Positions 45,536 through 55,969 of a stretch of DNA of 64,000 bases are shown here, piece by piece. Both the position numbers and the translations under genes were made by a program. The notes under the pieces were generated by a model. It was not told the DNA's origin. It worked only from the letters and a program-made list of their open reading frames with translations, and ran no database searches. The first letter of the stretch is position 1. Each line of letters starts with the position of its first letter. Source of the stretch: Pseudomonas syringae (GTDB taxonomy: Bacteria; Pseudomonadota; Gammaproteobacteria; Pseudomonadales; Pseudomonadaceae); contig NZ_CP066265.1 in the NCBI RefSeq assembly GCF_023278085.1, positions 2,138,501 to 2,202,500 on the forward strand, read 5' to 3'.

Positions 45536-46614
45536 TGTATGTTGCCGTGAAGGGTGGCGAACAGGCCATTGATAATGCCCACCGCCTGCTGGCCAACAGG
45601 CGCCGTGGCGATACCGACATCGCCGAGCTCGACGTCGAGCAGATCCGCCAGCAGTTGCCACTGGCCGTTGCGCGGGTCATGAGCGAGGGCTCGCTGTACG
45701 ACGAGCAACTGGCCGCGCTGGCGATCAAGCAGTCGGCAGGCGATCTGGTCGAGGCGATCTTTCTGCTGCGCGCCTACCGCACGACGCTGACGCGCTTCTG
45801 CGCCAGCCAGCCGATCGACACATCAAACATGCAGCTCAACCGACGTCTGTCGGCCACGTTCAAAGACTTGCCCGGCGGTCAGTTGCTAGGGCCGACCTTT
45901 GACTACACCCATCGCCTGCTGGATTTCACCTTGCTGGCCGAAGGCGAGCATCCGGGCCCGACGGTCGCCCCGGACGCCACGCTGGAAGCGTGCCCGCGGG
46001 TGCTGGGCCTGCTCGCCAAGGAAGGCCTGATGAAGCCCGAAGTCGACGACGGCGAGCGCGTGGCGGACATCACCCGCGAACCGCTGGAGTATCCCGCCAC
46101 TCGTGCCCAGCGTTTGCAGGCGCTGGCGCGTGGCGATGAGGGCTTTCTGCTGGCGCTGGGTTACTCGACCCAGCGCGGCTACGGCCGCAACCACCCGTTC
46201 GCCGGGGAGATCCGCATTGGCGAGGTCGAGGTCTGGATCGAGCCTGAAGAGCTGGGTTTTCCGATCCTGATTGGCGACATCGAAATCACCGAATGCGAAA
46301 TGGTCAACCAGTTCGTCGGCTCGGCCAGCGAACCGGCGCAGTTCACTCGGGGGTACGGGCTGGCGTTCGGCAATGCAGAGCGCAAGGCCATGGGCATGGC
46401 GCTGGTGGATCGCTCCCTGCGCGCCGAGGAATTCAACGAAGAAATCCGTTCGCCGGCCCAGCAGGAAGAGTTCGTGCTGGCGCATTGCGACAACGTTGAA
46501 GCCGCAGGCTTTGTCTCGCACCTGAAACTGCCGCACTACGTCGACTTCCAGTCCGAACTGGAACTGATCCGCAAGCTGCGCAAGTCCGCACCGAACCCGG
46601 AGAGCGACCAATGA
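45535..46614 (+). CDS. phnI: C-P lyase core subunit PhnI
   Basis: This 359-residue PhnI, with PhnG, H and L, attaches the phosphonate to the ribose of ATP, and on its own removes adenine. It begins MYVAVKGGEQAIDNAHRLL and has the conserved TRGYGLAFGNAERKAM and HCDNVEAAGFVSHLKLPHYV. It overlaps phnH by 1 bp and phnJ by 4 bp. Confidence 0.94.
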   Translation: MYVAVKGGEQAIDNAHRLLANRRRGDTDIAELDVEQIRQQLPLAVARVMSEGSLYDEQLAALAIKQSAGDLVEAIFLLRAYRTTLTRFCASQPIDTSNMQLNRRLSATFKDLPGGQLLGPTFDYTHRLLDFTLLAEGEHPGPTVAPDATLEACPRVLGLLAKEGLMKPEVDDGERVADITREPLEYPATRAQRLQALARGDEGFLLALGYSTQRGYGRNHPFAGEIRIGEVEVWIEPEELGFPILIGDIEITECEMVNQFVGSASEPAQFTRGYGLAFGNAERKAMGMALVDRSLRAEEFNEEIRSPAQQEEFVLAHCDNVEAAGFVSHLKLPHYVDFQSELELIRKLRKSAPNPESDQ

Positions 46615-47498
46615 GTACTGCACCCATGAGCACCGCACAGCAAAGGCCCGCCCGGGATGAGGCGTACAACTTCGCCTATCTGGACGAACAGACCAAACGC
46701 ATGATTCGCCGCGCGCTGCTCAAGGCGGTGGCGATTCCCGGTTATCAGGTGCCCTTTGGCGGGCGCGAAATGCCGTTGCCGTATGGCTGGGGCACCGGTG
46801 GCATGCAACTGACGGCGACGATCCTCGGCGACGATGACGTGCTGAAGGTCATCGATCAGGGCGCTGACGACACCACCAACGCAGTGTCGATCCGGCGTTT
46901 TTTCGCCCGTACAGCAGGCGTTGCCACCACCGAGCGCACGCCGGAAGCCACCGTGATCCAGACCCGCCACCGGATTCCGGAAACACCGCTGCACGCCGAT
47001 CAGATCATGGTTTATCAAGTGCCGATTCCCGAACCTCTGCGTTTCATCGAACCCTCTGAAACCGAAACGCGCACCATGCACGCGCTGGATGATTACGGCG
47101 TCATGCACGTCAAACTCTACGAAGACATCGCCACCTTTGGCCACATCGCCACCAGTTACGCTTACCCGGTGATGGTCGACGAGCGTTACGTGATGGACCC
47201 GTCGCCGATTCCTAAATTCGACAACCCCAAACTGCACATGAGCCCGGCGCTGATGCTGTTCGGCGCCGGACGGGAAAAACGCCTTTACGCCGTACCACCA
47301 TTCACACAGGTGGTCAGTCTGGACTTCGAGGACCATCCGTTCGAAGTGCAGCGCTGGGAGCAGTGCTGCGCCATCTGCGGCAGCCACGACTCCTTCCTCG
47401 ACGAGCTGATTCTCGATGACGCGGGGACTCAGAGCTTTGTCTGTTCCGATACCGACTACTGCGCCCAGCGCGTCAAACAGCAGGAGATCGCCCGATGA
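46611..47498 (+). CDS. phnJ: Radical-SAM C-P lyase
   Basis: This 295-residue PhnJ is the radical SAM enzyme that cleaves the C-P bond of ribose methylphosphonate-type intermediates. The Cys cluster for the 4Fe-4S centre is near the C-terminus: CCAICGSHDS and VCSDTDYC. YGWGTGGMQLTATILG and SYAYPVMVDERYVMDPSPIP are strongly conserved. It overlaps phnI and phnK by 4 bp each. Confidence 0.95.
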   Translation: MSTAPMSTAQQRPARDEAYNFAYLDEQTKRMIRRALLKAVAIPGYQVPFGGREMPLPYGWGTGGMQLTATILGDDDVLKVIDQGADDTTNAVSIRRFFARTAGVATTERTPEATVIQTRHRIPETPLHADQIMVYQVPIPEPLRFIEPSETETRTMHALDDYGVMHVKLYEDIATFGHIATSYAYPVMVDERYVMDPSPIPKFDNPKLHMSPALMLFGAGREKRLYAVPPFTQVVSLDFEDHPFEVQRWEQCCAICGSHDSFLDELILDDAGTQSFVCSDTDYCAQRVKQQEIAR

Positions 47499-48316
47499 TC
47501 AGTGCGCTTTCATCAAGTCCCGAGGGCGCGCGTCAGGCCGAACCTGCGCAGCCGTTGCTCAAGGTCCGAGGGCTGACCCGGTTGTTCGGTGTCCAGAAAG
47601 GCTGCCAGGACGTCAGTTTCGACCTGTACCCCGGCGAAGTGCTGGGCATTGTCGGCGAATCCGGTTCGGGCAAGTCCACCTTGCTGTCGCTGTTGAGCGG
47701 CCGTTGCCCGCCGGATCGCGGCACCATCGACTATCGCGGCAAGCACGGCGACTGGCTCGACCTGTACAGCGCCAGCGAGGCGCAGCGTCGCACGTTGTTA
47801 CGCACCGAATGGGGCTTTGTCGAGCAGAACCCGCGTGACGGCTTGCGCATGGGCGTGTCGGCCGGGGCCAATATCGGTGAGCGTCTGATGGCGCAGGGCG
47901 TGCGCAATTATCAGCAACTGCGCGGCGCTGCGCTGGACTGGCTGACCCAGGTGGAAATCGACCCGCAGCGCATCGACGACCTGCCGCGCACCTTTTCCGG
48001 CGGCATGCAGCAGCGCCTGCAAATTGCCCGCAACCTGGTCTCCAGCCCGAGGCTGGTGTTCATGGACGAACCCACCGGCGGGCTGGATGTGTCGGTGCAG
48101 GCGCGCTTGCTCGATCTGTTGCGCGGGCTGGTTCGCGAGCTGGACCTGGCGGTGGTGATCGTGACCCACGACCTGGCGGTGGCGCGGCTGCTGGCGGACC
48201 GGCTGATGGTCATGCGTCGCTCGCAAGTGGTGGAAAGCGGGCTCACCGATCAGATCCTCGATGACCCGCAGCATCCGTATTCCCAGTTGCTGGTCTCCTC
48301 GGTGTTGCAGCCATGA
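47495..48316 (+). CDS. phnK: C-P lyase ABC-type protein PhnK
   Basis: This 273-residue ABC ATPase binds the C-P lyase core rather than a membrane permease. Walker [10 protein letters not shown], signature [10 protein letters not shown], Walker [13 protein letters not shown]. An N-terminal extension of about 25 residues precedes the ABC fold. It overlaps phnJ by 4 bp. Confidence 0.92.
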   Translation: MISALSSSPEGARQAEPAQPLLKVRGLTRLFGVQKGCQDVSFDLYPGEVLGIVGESGSGKSTLLSLLSGRCPPDRGTIDYRGKHGDWLDLYSASEAQRRTLLRTEWGFVEQNPRDGLRMGVSAGANIGERLMAQGVRNYQQLRGAALDWLTQVEIDPQRIDDLPRTFSGGMQQRLQIARNLVSSPRLVFMDEPTGGLDVSVQARLLDLLRGLVRELDLAVVIVTHDLAVARLLADRLMVMRRSQVVESGLTDQILDDPQHPYSQLLVSSVLQP

Positions 48317-48378
48317 ACCAGACCGTTCATTCAGACACAGCCCTTGCAAACAGCGCTGGTAGAAAAGAGGTGAGCCCG

Positions 48379-49095
48379 ATGACGACGTTGATCGAGGTCC
48401 GCGACCTGTCGAAAACCTTCACCCTGCATCAGCACAACGGGGTGGTCCTCAATGTGCTGCGAGGCCTGAACTTCTCGGTGCGCAGTGGCGAATGCCTGGT
48501 GCTCAGCGGGCAGTCCGGCGCAGGCAAAAGCACGCTGCTGCGCACCTTGTACGGCAACTACCTGCCCGCCGCCGGGAGCATTCGTGTGCAGCACCAGGGG
48601 GAATGGGTCGAGCTGGTCGGCGCCAGCCCGCGCCAGGTGCTGGAAGTGCGCCGCAGAACGCTGGGCTACGTCAGCCAGTTTTTGCGCGTCATTCCGCGTG
48701 TATCGAGCCTCGATGTGCTGATGGAGCCTGCGCTGGCCCGCGGCTGGTCCCGCGAGCAGGCGCTGCAGCGTGCGCAATTGTTGCTGACGCGCCTGAACAT
48801 CCCGCAGCGCTTGTGGCCGCTGGCGCCCAGCACGTTCTCCGGCGGCGAGCAGCAACGTATCAACATTGCCCGCGCATTCATGGTGCCCTGGCCGGTGCTG
48901 CTGCTCGACGAACCGACGGCTTCACTGGACAACGCCAACCGTCAGGTGGTGCTGGAACTGGTCGATGAGGCCAAGCAAGCCGGCGCTGCACTGATCGGCA
49001 TTTTTCATGACCGTGACGCCCGTGAATCGGTCGCCAATCGTCAACTCGACATGACCCCGGTGGACCTCACCACCAAGGAGTTGCTGCAATGCTGA
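48379..49095 (+). CDS. phnL: C-P lyase ABC-type protein PhnL
   Basis: This 238-residue ATPase assists PhnI in forming ribose phosphonate triphosphate. Walker [11 protein letters not shown], signature [10 protein letters not shown], Walker [13 protein letters not shown]. Two starts compete: ATG 48313, which overlaps the phnK stop (260 residues), and ATG 48379, preceded by GAGGTGA at 5 nt. The second fits the ribosome site and the usual family length, so I choose it. Confidence 0.9.
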   Translation: MTTLIEVRDLSKTFTLHQHNGVVLNVLRGLNFSVRSGECLVLSGQSGAGKSTLLRTLYGNYLPAAGSIRVQHQGEWVELVGASPRQVLEVRRRTLGYVSQFLRVIPRVSSLDVLMEPALARGWSREQALQRAQLLLTRLNIPQRLWPLAPSTFSGGEQQRINIARAFMVPWPVLLLDEPTASLDNANRQVVLELVDEAKQAGAALIGIFHDRDARESVANRQLDMTPVDLTTKELLQC

Positions 49096-50234
49096 GCGAA
49101 CAGATTTTCAGTAATGCCCGCGTGGTCACGGCCGAACAGGTTTTCATCGGCACGGTGGTGCTTCGCGATGGCCTGATTGCCGATGTGCAAACCGGGCGCA
49201 GCCAGTTGACTCAGGCCCATGATCTTGATGGCGATTACCTGCTGCCGGGGCTGGTCGAACTGCACACCGACAACCTGGAAAAACACCTGTCGCCACGCCC
49301 CGGTGTCGACTGGCCATCGACCTCGGCGGTGATCAGCCACGACGCGCAGATCGTCGCGGCCGGGATCACCACCGTGTTCGATGCGCTGTCGATTGGCGAC
49401 ATCAACCCCAAAGGCAAGCGCATGCAACAATTGCCCGCGATGCTCCAGGCGATTGCCGAGGCCAACGCGGCGGGGCTGACCCGCGCTGAACACCTGCTGC
49501 ACTTGCGCTGCGAGGTCAGCCACCCCGACACCCTGAGCGTGTTTCGTGACCTGGTCGACCAGCCGCTGGTGCAACTGGTGTCGGTGATGGACCATGCGCC
49601 CGGCCAGCGCCAGTTCGCGCTGGAGTCCAAGTACCGCGAGTACTACATGGGCAAGTACCACATGAGCCATGCAGAGATGGATCGCTTCATCGTCGATCAG
49701 GTGGCCAACTCCACCGAATACGCTGACCGGTATCGTCGCGCGATTGTCGAGTTGTGCTTGGCCCGCGGCCTGTCGATTGCCAGTCATGACGACGCAACCA
49801 TGGCCCACGTCGAGGAGTCGGCAGGTTTCGGAATGAACATTGCCGAGTTCCCGACCACGCTGGAAGCCGCTCAAGGCTGTCGGCAATTGGGCATGAGTGT
49901 CTTGATGGGCGCGCCGAACATCGTGCGCGGCGGCTCGCACTCCGGTAACGTGGCGGCGGCATCGTTGGCCAGGCGAGGTCTTCTGGACATTCTGTCCAGC
50001 GACTATTATCCCGCCAGCCTGTTGCAGGCCGCTTTCATGCTGGTCGAGCAGGACAATGAATGCGAGCTGCCGCAGGCAATGAACATGGTCAGTCGCACCC
50101 CCGCGCTTGCAGCCGGGCTGGCGGATCGCGGTGAAATTCGCGTCGGCCTGCGCGCGGATCTGATCCAGGCGCGCAGCCATGGCGGCCTGCCGGTGATCGA
50201 CAAGGTATGGCGACAGGGCAAGAGGGTGTTTTGA
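49089..50234 (+). CDS. phnM: Ribose triphosphonate diphosphatase PhnM
   Basis: This 381-residue amidohydrolase-fold enzyme removes pyrophosphate from the alkylphosphonate ribose triphosphate. Its metal site includes [16 protein letters not shown] and later SHDDAT and [10 protein letters not shown]. It overlaps phnL by 7 bp and phnN by 1 bp. Confidence 0.94.
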   Translation: MLSEQIFSNARVVTAEQVFIGTVVLRDGLIADVQTGRSQLTQAHDLDGDYLLPGLVELHTDNLEKHLSPRPGVDWPSTSAVISHDAQIVAAGITTVFDALSIGDINPKGKRMQQLPAMLQAIAEANAAGLTRAEHLLHLRCEVSHPDTLSVFRDLVDQPLVQLVSVMDHAPGQRQFALESKYREYYMGKYHMSHAEMDRFIVDQVANSTEYADRYRRAIVELCLARGLSIASHDDATMAHVEESAGFGMNIAEFPTTLEAAQGCRQLGMSVLMGAPNIVRGGSHSGNVAAASLARRGLLDILSSDYYPASLLQAAFMLVEQDNECELPQAMNMVSRTPALAAGLADRGEIRVGLRADLIQARSHGGLPVIDKVWRQGKRVF

Positions 50235-50800
50235 TGGTTGGCAGGTTGATTTATCTGATCGGGCCGTCGGGTTCAGGCAAGGACAGTGTGCTGGATGCTG
50301 CGCGGGAAACCCTGGCGCGACGCGATTGCCGGGTGGTACGGCGGGTGATCACCCGTTCTGCAGAAGCGGTGGGCGAGGCGGCACAAGCGGTGACGGTCGA
50401 ACAGTTCGAGCAGATGCGCGAGCGCGGTGCGTTCGCCTTGTGCTGGCAGGCCAACGGTTTGCGCTACGGCATTCCTATCGAGATCGATCAATGGCTGCTG
50501 GAAGGCCATGACGTGCTGATCAACGGCTCGCGGGCGCATTTGCAGCAAGCGCAGATGCGTTATCCGAACCTGTCGGCCGTGTTACTGACGGTCAATCAAG
50601 AGGTGTTGCGTCAGCGTCTGCTGGCGCGCAATCGCGAAACCCTGCCGGAAATCGAGGCGCGCCTGGAGCGCAACGCACGCTTTGCCGGAGATTTGCTGGC
50701 GAACAACCCACAGGTGTTTTCACTGGACAATTCCGGCGATCTGCAACAGACCGTTGCCACCCTGATCGGCCTGTTGGACACGCGTCACGCATGCGCCTGA
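50234..50800 (+). CDS. phnN: Ribose 1,5-bisphosphokinase PhnN
   Basis: This 188-residue kinase makes PRPP from ribose 1,5-bisphosphate, recycling the sugar from C-P lyase. Its Walker A is GPSGSGKDS near residue 9 and LARNRETLPEIEARLERN forms the lid region. ATG 50234 lies in the phnM stop; the frame upstream to 50207 is not needed. Confidence 0.92.
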   Translation: MVGRLIYLIGPSGSGKDSVLDAARETLARRDCRVVRRVITRSAEAVGEAAQAVTVEQFEQMRERGAFALCWQANGLRYGIPIEIDQWLLEGHDVLINGSRAHLQQAQMRYPNLSAVLLTVNQEVLRQRLLARNRETLPEIEARLERNARFAGDLLANNPQVFSLDNSGDLQQTVATLIGLLDTRHACA

Positions 50801-51540
50801 CGCTGCTGGGCACCGGAGACGCCCGACAAGTGCCGGTCTATGGTTGTCAGTGCATGGCGTGTCTGGCCGCGCGGGCCACTCACAGCCTGCGGCGTTTGCC
50901 GTGCAGCGCCTTGATCGAGTGCGCCGACCAGCGCTGGCTGATCGACAGCGGCCTGACCGACCTCACCGAGCGTTTTCCGCCGCACAGCCTGAGCGGTATT
51001 TTGCAAACGCACTATCACGCCGATCATGCGCAGGGCCTGCTGCATCTGCGCTGGGGGCAGGGCCTGGTGATTCCGGTCCATGGCCCGGCAGACCCGGAAG
51101 GCTTGGCAGACCTGTACAAACACCCCGGTATTCTCGACTTCAGCCAGCCGTTTGCCGCCTTCGAAACCCGTGCACTGGGCGCTTTGCAGGTCACGGCGCT
51201 GCCGTTGACGCACTCCAGGCCCACCTTTGGTTACCTGCTTGAAGGTGACGGGCAGCGCATGGCTTACCTGACCGACACCGTCGGCCTGCCTGATGCCACT
51301 CGCGAATTCTTGCAACGCCAGCCGCTGGACGTGCTGATTCTCGACTGCTCCATGCCGCCGCAGCCTCAGCCGCCGCGTAATCACAATGACCTGACCCTGG
51401 CGCTGGCAACCATTGACCAGTTGCGACCGGGAAAGGCGGTGCTGACGCACGTCGGCCATACGCTGGATGCCTGGTTGATGGAGCCGCCACAGCGGCTGCC
51501 GGGTCATGTGGTGATCGGTCGGGATGGAATGGCGCTGTAG
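50791..51540 (+). CDS. phnP: Cyclic phosphodiesterase PhnP
   Basis: This 249-residue metallo-beta-lactamase-fold enzyme hydrolyses 5-phosphoribosyl 1,2-cyclic phosphate made by C-P lyase. It has GTGDARQVPVYGCQCMAC, with the structural zinc cysteines, and QTHYHADHAQGL, the intact HxHxDH motif. It overlaps phnN by 10 bp and ends the operon; no phnO is present. Confidence 0.93.
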   Translation: MRLTLLGTGDARQVPVYGCQCMACLAARATHSLRRLPCSALIECADQRWLIDSGLTDLTERFPPHSLSGILQTHYHADHAQGLLHLRWGQGLVIPVHGPADPEGLADLYKHPGILDFSQPFAAFETRALGALQVTALPLTHSRPTFGYLLEGDGQRMAYLTDTVGLPDATREFLQRQPLDVLILDCSMPPQPQPPRNHNDLTLALATIDQLRPGKAVLTHVGHTLDAWLMEPPQRLPGHVVIGRDGMAL

Positions 51541-51694
51541 TCAATGGCGCTATAAAGGTCAGCATGAATGCGAAAAACTGTGCGCTGATCGCCCGCAAAC
51601 GCCTGTTTCAGACGCTTCCAAGTATGCGACAATTTGTCATTATGAACCGTTTGGTACATTCTGTTCGGCTGTAAAAATCCGACAGGTTTGAAAA

Positions 51695-54076
51695 ATGACA
51701 AACAAGCAAGGCACAGGAGCTGGCAGCAGATTGCTGCTGCTCGGGCTGGGCGTACTGATCGCTCTGATCGGGCTCGGTCTGGCAGGTGGCGGCGGCTACC
51801 TGGTGACATTGGGCGGGAGCTGGTTCTTCCTGCTGATGGGGCTGGCGATGCTGATCAGCGGCGTGCTGATCGCAGTCCGCAAACCCAAGGGCGCAGTGCT
51901 GTATGGCATCGCCTTGATATTGACTGCACTTTGGGCGGTCTGGGATGCAGGCCTGCATTACTGGCCGCTGGTTTCCCGGGTGTTGACCTTCGCCGTCATC
52001 GGCCTGGTGGTGGCACTGGTCTATCCGACACTGGTTCGCGCCTCGGGTGCTCAGGCGGGCCGTGGTGCCTATGGCCTGGCCGGTCTGTTGGCCATCGGGG
52101 TTGTGGCAACGATCGGTTACATGTTCGTTCCGAGCCATGTGGTCAGCGCCGCCAGCGTGCCTGATGTGGTCCCGGTGGCTCCGGGCTCCGAGCAGAAAGA
52201 CTGGGCGCACTGGGGCAATACCCCGGCAGGCAATCGATTTGCCGCTTTGGATCAGATCAACAAGAGCAACGTCGACAAGCTGCAGGTTGCCTGGACCTTT
52301 CACACCGGCGACATCCCGCAGAGTACCGGAGCCGGCGCAGAGGACCAGAATACCCCGCTGCAGATCGGCGACACGGTTTACACCTGTACCGCTTACGGCA
52401 AAGTCTTCGCACTCGATGCAGACACCGGCGCACAGCGCTGGAAGTTCGATCCGCAGGGCAGTGCGCCCAACTGGCAGCGTTGCCGAGGCCTGGGCTACTT
52501 CGCTGCCCCTGTAGCCGAATCAGCGTCAGCCAATGCCCCTGCACCATCAGCGTCGGCCGCGTGCGCCGCGCGTGTTTTTCTGCCGACCGGCGACGCGCGC
52601 CTGATCGCACTCGACGCCAAGACCGGCGAGACCTGCAAGGACTTCGGCCATCAAGGCATCGTTGATCTGAAAACCGACATGGGCGAAGTCAAGGAGGGCT
52701 ACTATCAGCAAACCTCGACACCTCTGGTGGCGGGCAATGTGGTGGTTGTCGGTGGTCGTGTTGCCGACAACTTCTCTACCGGTGAGCCACCGGGCGTAGT
52801 ACGCGCTTATGACGTACACACGGGTGAGCTGGTCTGGGCGTGGGATCCGGGTAACCCGACTACCACCAAACGTCCGCCCGCAGGCGAAACCTATACCCGT
52901 GGCACGCCGAACGTCTGGTCGGCCATGTCCTACGATGACAAGCTTGGCCTGATCTACCTGCCGACCGGTAACGCAACACCCGACTTCTTCGGCGGGACGC
53001 GCACCGAGCAGGACGACAAGTGGTCTTCTTCAGTCGTCGCGGTCGACGTCAAGACCGGTCAGGTGCGCTGGAACTTCCAGATGACTCACCACGATCTGTG
53101 GGACTTCGACATTCCGGCGCAGCCGTTGCTGTATGACATTCCAGACGGCAAGGGCGGTATCCAGCCGGCATTGGCACAAGTTACCAAGCAGGGTGAGATC
53201 TTCCTGCTCAACCGCGAAACCGGCGTGCCGATCTCGCGGGTCGAGGAACGCCCTGTGCCGCAAGGCAACGTCCCGGGCGAGCGCTATTCGCCGACCCAGC
53301 CGTTTTCGGTGGACATGCCGTCGATCGGCAACCAGACCCTGAAAGAGTCGGACATGTGGGGCGCCACGGCATTCGACCAGTTGATGTGCCGGATCGCTTT
53401 CAAAGGCATGCGTCACGAGGGTGTCTATACGCCGCCTGGACTTGACCCGGCGTTGCAGTTCCCCGGTTCGCTGGGCGGCATGAACTGGGGCAGCGTTTCG
53501 GTTGACCCGACCAACAGCTACATGTTCGTCAATGACATGCGCCTGGGCCTGGCCAACTACATGATCCCGCGCGACAAGATCGCTGCCGGTGCCAGCGGTA
53601 TCGAAATGGGCGTAGTGCCACAGACCGGCACACCTTTCGGAGCCATGCGTCAGCGTTTCCTGTCTGCCGTCGGCATTCCCTGCCAGGCACCGCCGTTCGG
53701 CACTATGTCGGCGATTGACCTGAAAACCAGAAAACTGATGTGGCAGGTTCCGGTCGGCACGGTGAAGGACACCGGCCCGATGGGTATTCGCATGGGTCTG
53801 CCAATCCCGATCGGCATGCCCACACTGGGCGCTTCGTTGTCCACCCAGTCGGGCTTGCTGTTCTTCGCCGGTACGCAGGATTTCTACCTGCGCGCCTTCG
53901 ACAGCGGCAACGGCAATGAAATCTGGAAGGCACGTCTGCCAGTCGGCAGCCAGTCCGGCCCGATGACCTACGTATCGCCCAAGACCGGCAGGCAGTACAT
54001 CCTGCTCACCGCCGGCGGCGCTCGCCAGTCGCCTGATCGCGGCGATTATGTGATTGCCTACGCGTTGCCCAGGTAA
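51695..54076 (+). CDS. gcd: Membrane-bound PQQ glucose dehydrogenase
   Basis: This 793-residue enzyme oxidises glucose to gluconolactone in the periplasm, feeding electrons to ubiquinone. Residues 15-150 form about five membrane spans. Residues 160-793 form the PQQ propeller, with NTPAGNRFAALDQINKSNVD, TGDARLIALDAKTGETCKDF, MTHHDLWDFDIPAQPLL and SGLLFFAGTQDFYLRAFDSG. Its length is about normal. A short Ala/Pro/Ser-rich insert (SASANAPAPSASAAC, about residues 275-289) is less conserved. The gene has its own 154-bp upstream region with a GACAATTTGTC palindrome at 51629; its regulator is not known. Confidence 0.95.
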   Translation: MTNKQGTGAGSRLLLLGLGVLIALIGLGLAGGGGYLVTLGGSWFFLLMGLAMLISGVLIAVRKPKGAVLYGIALILTALWAVWDAGLHYWPLVSRVLTFAVIGLVVALVYPTLVRASGAQAGRGAYGLAGLLAIGVVATIGYMFVPSHVVSAASVPDVVPVAPGSEQKDWAHWGNTPAGNRFAALDQINKSNVDKLQVAWTFHTGDIPQSTGAGAEDQNTPLQIGDTVYTCTAYGKVFALDADTGAQRWKFDPQGSAPNWQRCRGLGYFAAPVAESASANAPAPSASAACAARVFLPTGDARLIALDAKTGETCKDFGHQGIVDLKTDMGEVKEGYYQQTSTPLVAGNVVVVGGRVADNFSTGEPPGVVRAYDVHTGELVWAWDPGNPTTTKRPPAGETYTRGTPNVWSAMSYDDKLGLIYLPTGNATPDFFGGTRTEQDDKWSSSVVAVDVKTGQVRWNFQMTHHDLWDFDIPAQPLLYDIPDGKGGIQPALAQVTKQGEIFLLNRETGVPISRVEERPVPQGNVPGERYSPTQPFSVDMPSIGNQTLKESDMWGATAFDQLMCRIAFKGMRHEGVYTPPGLDPALQFPGSLGGMNWGSVSVDPTNSYMFVNDMRLGLANYMIPRDKIAAGASGIEMGVVPQTGTPFGAMRQRFLSAVGIPCQAPPFGTMSAIDLKTRKLMWQVPVGTVKDTGPMGIRMGLPIPIGMPTLGASLSTQSGLLFFAGTQDFYLRAFDSGNGNEIWKARLPVGSQSGPMTYVSPKTGRQYILLTAGGARQSPDRGDYVIAYALPR

Positions 54077-54089
54077 CGCATGTCACCTC

Positions 54090-54112
54090 TGAGGGGCAAA
54101 TGCTGCCCCTCA
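54090..54112. terminator. Hairpin between gcd and the amidase
   Basis: TGAGGGGCA (54090-54098) pairs with TGCCCCTCA (54104-54112) around a 5-nt loop, 14 bp after the gcd stop and between convergent genes. No long T run follows. Confidence 0.7.
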
Positions 54113-54138
54113 CCCTTGTTGACCTTGCTGCGCCGCTT

Positions 54139-55662
54139 TCACATCGCTCCAATATCCGGCTTGCCCGTCCCCGATCCGCCATAGATCGGTGGATGGGTGA
54201 CGATGTGTGTCAGGTCGACCGCCGAGGCCAGCAGTTTCTGCAGGTCCGGGCGCGGGCGAGACAGACGCGGGTCGTTCGCCGTCGCGTGTTCAATCGCCTC
54301 GGCGCAGGCCAGCAGTTTCGCGTCGCCACGAAAGCCGCCAATGATCTGTAGCCCGAACGGCATGCCTTGCTGGTCGGTGCCGCAGGGCAGGGACAACGCC
54401 GGGTTGGTGGTCAGGGTGATGGTGTAGCACAGCGCCAGCCAGCGATAGTAATTGTCCAGTGGCACGCCGTTGACTTCGCGCAGGTACAGCTCGCTCCACG
54501 GGAAGGGCGATACCGGCGTGGTGGGCGCGAGGATCAGGTCGTAATACTCGAATTGCTTCTGGAAAGCGCGAAAGATCCGGCTCTGTTCACCATGCGCCTT
54601 GACGCAGTCCTGCAAGGACATCGCCGCTCCCATTTCGAAGTTGGCGCGGGTGTTGGGGCCCAGCGCATCCGGGTCGCGGTCGTGGGCGTCTTGTAGGCCT
54701 GCAACGAAGGCTTCGGCGCGTAGCACATCAAAGGTGCGATGGGCACTGCTCAGGTTCAGGTCGATGGCTTCGCAGGATTTGAATAGCGGCCTCAGTGCGT
54801 TGATCTTTTCCCGGAAGACTGCGCGGATACCGGTGTCCACCGCGCAGGTACCGAAATCTTCGCTATAGCCGACCCGCAACTGGCTGAGGTCGACAATGCG
54901 CGGCGCGAAGTCATCCTCGGCGACGGCATAGCTCAACGGATCGGACTGCCCAAGCCCGGCGCTGGCGCGCAGCTGCAGCAGGGTGTCGGCAACAGTGCGG
55001 CCCATGGGACCGACCACGGAAATCGGTGTCCAGCCGAGCTTCTTGCGCTCGCTCGGCACCAGCCCCGGCGAAGGGCGCAGGCCGACGATGCCGCACAGTG
55101 CCGCAGGAATACGCAGCGAGCCACCGGTGTCCGAACCGCTGCACAACGGCACCATGTCCACGGCCAGCGCGGCGGCCGAGCCACCTGAAGAACCGCCGGC
55201 ATTCAGCTCAGGGTTGAACGGGTTGCCGGTCGCGCCCCACACCACGTTGCGGGTGTTGGCACCTGCACCCAGTTCCGGGACGTTGGTCTTGCCGACCATG
55301 ATCGCCCCGGCTGCGCGCAGGCGCGACACGAACAGGTTGTCCTGGGCAGGGATGTTGTCGCGAAACAGCTGCGAGCCGTAAGTGGTGAGCACCCCGGCGG
55401 TTTCTTCCAGGTCCTTGATACCGATCGGCAGGCCGTGCAGCAGACCCAGCGGTTCGCCTTGCAGCACAGCCTGCTCGGCCAACAGCGCTTCATCGCGGGC
55501 GCGCTCGAAACAGGTCGCGGCAAACGCATTGATCTTTGGATTCAGGCTTTCGATACGCGCGATGCAAGCGTCCAGCAATTCCACTGGAGAGAGCTGTTTG
55601 TTGCCGATCAGCGCCCGCAGTTCGGTGGCGGATTTGCCGAGCAGTTCGGATGGATTTTGCAT
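54139..55662 (-). CDS. Amidase-signature family amidase (second copy)
   Basis: This 507-residue amidase has the full triad: Lys83 in GLPIGIKDLEE, Ser158 in NAGGSSGGSAA, and Ser182 in SDTGGSLRIPA. Like the first amidase in the window, Ser-Ser spacing is 24. It lies 308 bp past the second M20 gene in the same direction, with palindromic repeats between, so it may or may not share the transporter transcript. Substrate unknown; hydrolysis of amides or amino-acid conjugates is likely. Confidence 0.9.
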   Translation of the reverse strand: MQNPSELLGKSATELRALIGNKQLSPVELLDACIARIESLNPKINAFAATCFERARDEALLAEQAVLQGEPLGLLHGLPIGIKDLEETAGVLTTYGSQLFRDNIPAQDNLFVSRLRAAGAIMVGKTNVPELGAGANTRNVVWGATGNPFNPELNAGGSSGGSAAALAVDMVPLCSGSDTGGSLRIPAALCGIVGLRPSPGLVPSERKKLGWTPISVVGPMGRTVADTLLQLRASAGLGQSDPLSYAVAEDDFAPRIVDLSQLRVGYSEDFGTCAVDTGIRAVFREKINALRPLFKSCEAIDLNLSSAHRTFDVLRAEAFVAGLQDAHDRDPDALGPNTRANFEMGAAMSLQDCVKAHGEQSRIFRAFQKQFEYYDLILAPTTPVSPFPWSELYLREVNGVPLDNYYRWLALCYTITLTTNPALSLPCGTDQQGMPFGLQIIGGFRGDAKLLACAEAIEHATANDPRLSRPRPDLQKLLASAVDLTHIVTHPPIYGGSGTGKPDIGAM

Positions 55663-55767
55663 GGGGTGTTCCTCACTGGACTGTACAAATCAAACGGGTT
55701 ATCGCGCCAGGCGTCTTCGTTTTGACACGTATTCTGCGCTGCATTTTCGGCGATCATGCTGGCCCTT

Positions 55768-55790
55768 TCGCGAACAAGTTCGCTCCTACG
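55768..55790. repeat. Classic Pseudomonas REP-type palindrome
   Basis: TCGCGAACAAGTTCGCTCCTAC holds the inverted repeat GCGAAC/GTTCGC, the commonest short repeat in pseudomonads. It lies between the amidase and the second M20 gene. Confidence 0.6.
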
Positions 55791-55871
55791 GCCTACGGCC
55801 AGAATCAAAAGCGGACTTATATATAACGCGGATCGCGGGCACGATAGGTGCTCTCCCGAACGATCATCGTG

Positions 55872-55915
55872 CCGATGCTCCGCGTCGGTATGCCGTTCGT
55901 GACGCTCTGCGTCAC
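55872..55915. repeat. REP-like palindrome pair
   Basis: CCGATGCTCCGCGTCGG (55872-55888) and GTGACGCTCTGCGTCAC (55899-55915) have the same arrangement and spacing as the pair at 40739-40782. This is the third site of the family in the window. Confidence 0.8.
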
Positions 55916-55969
55916 ACATCTACGTCGCGCGCTTTCCTTCAGGCCGAACGCAGCAAGCGGGCAGTCTCT

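Noticed and set aside
48313..48378. PhnL starting at ATG 48313 inside the phnK stop
   Set aside because: The 22 extra residues are not typical and ATG 48379 has a GAGGTGA ribosome site; the upstream start remains possible.
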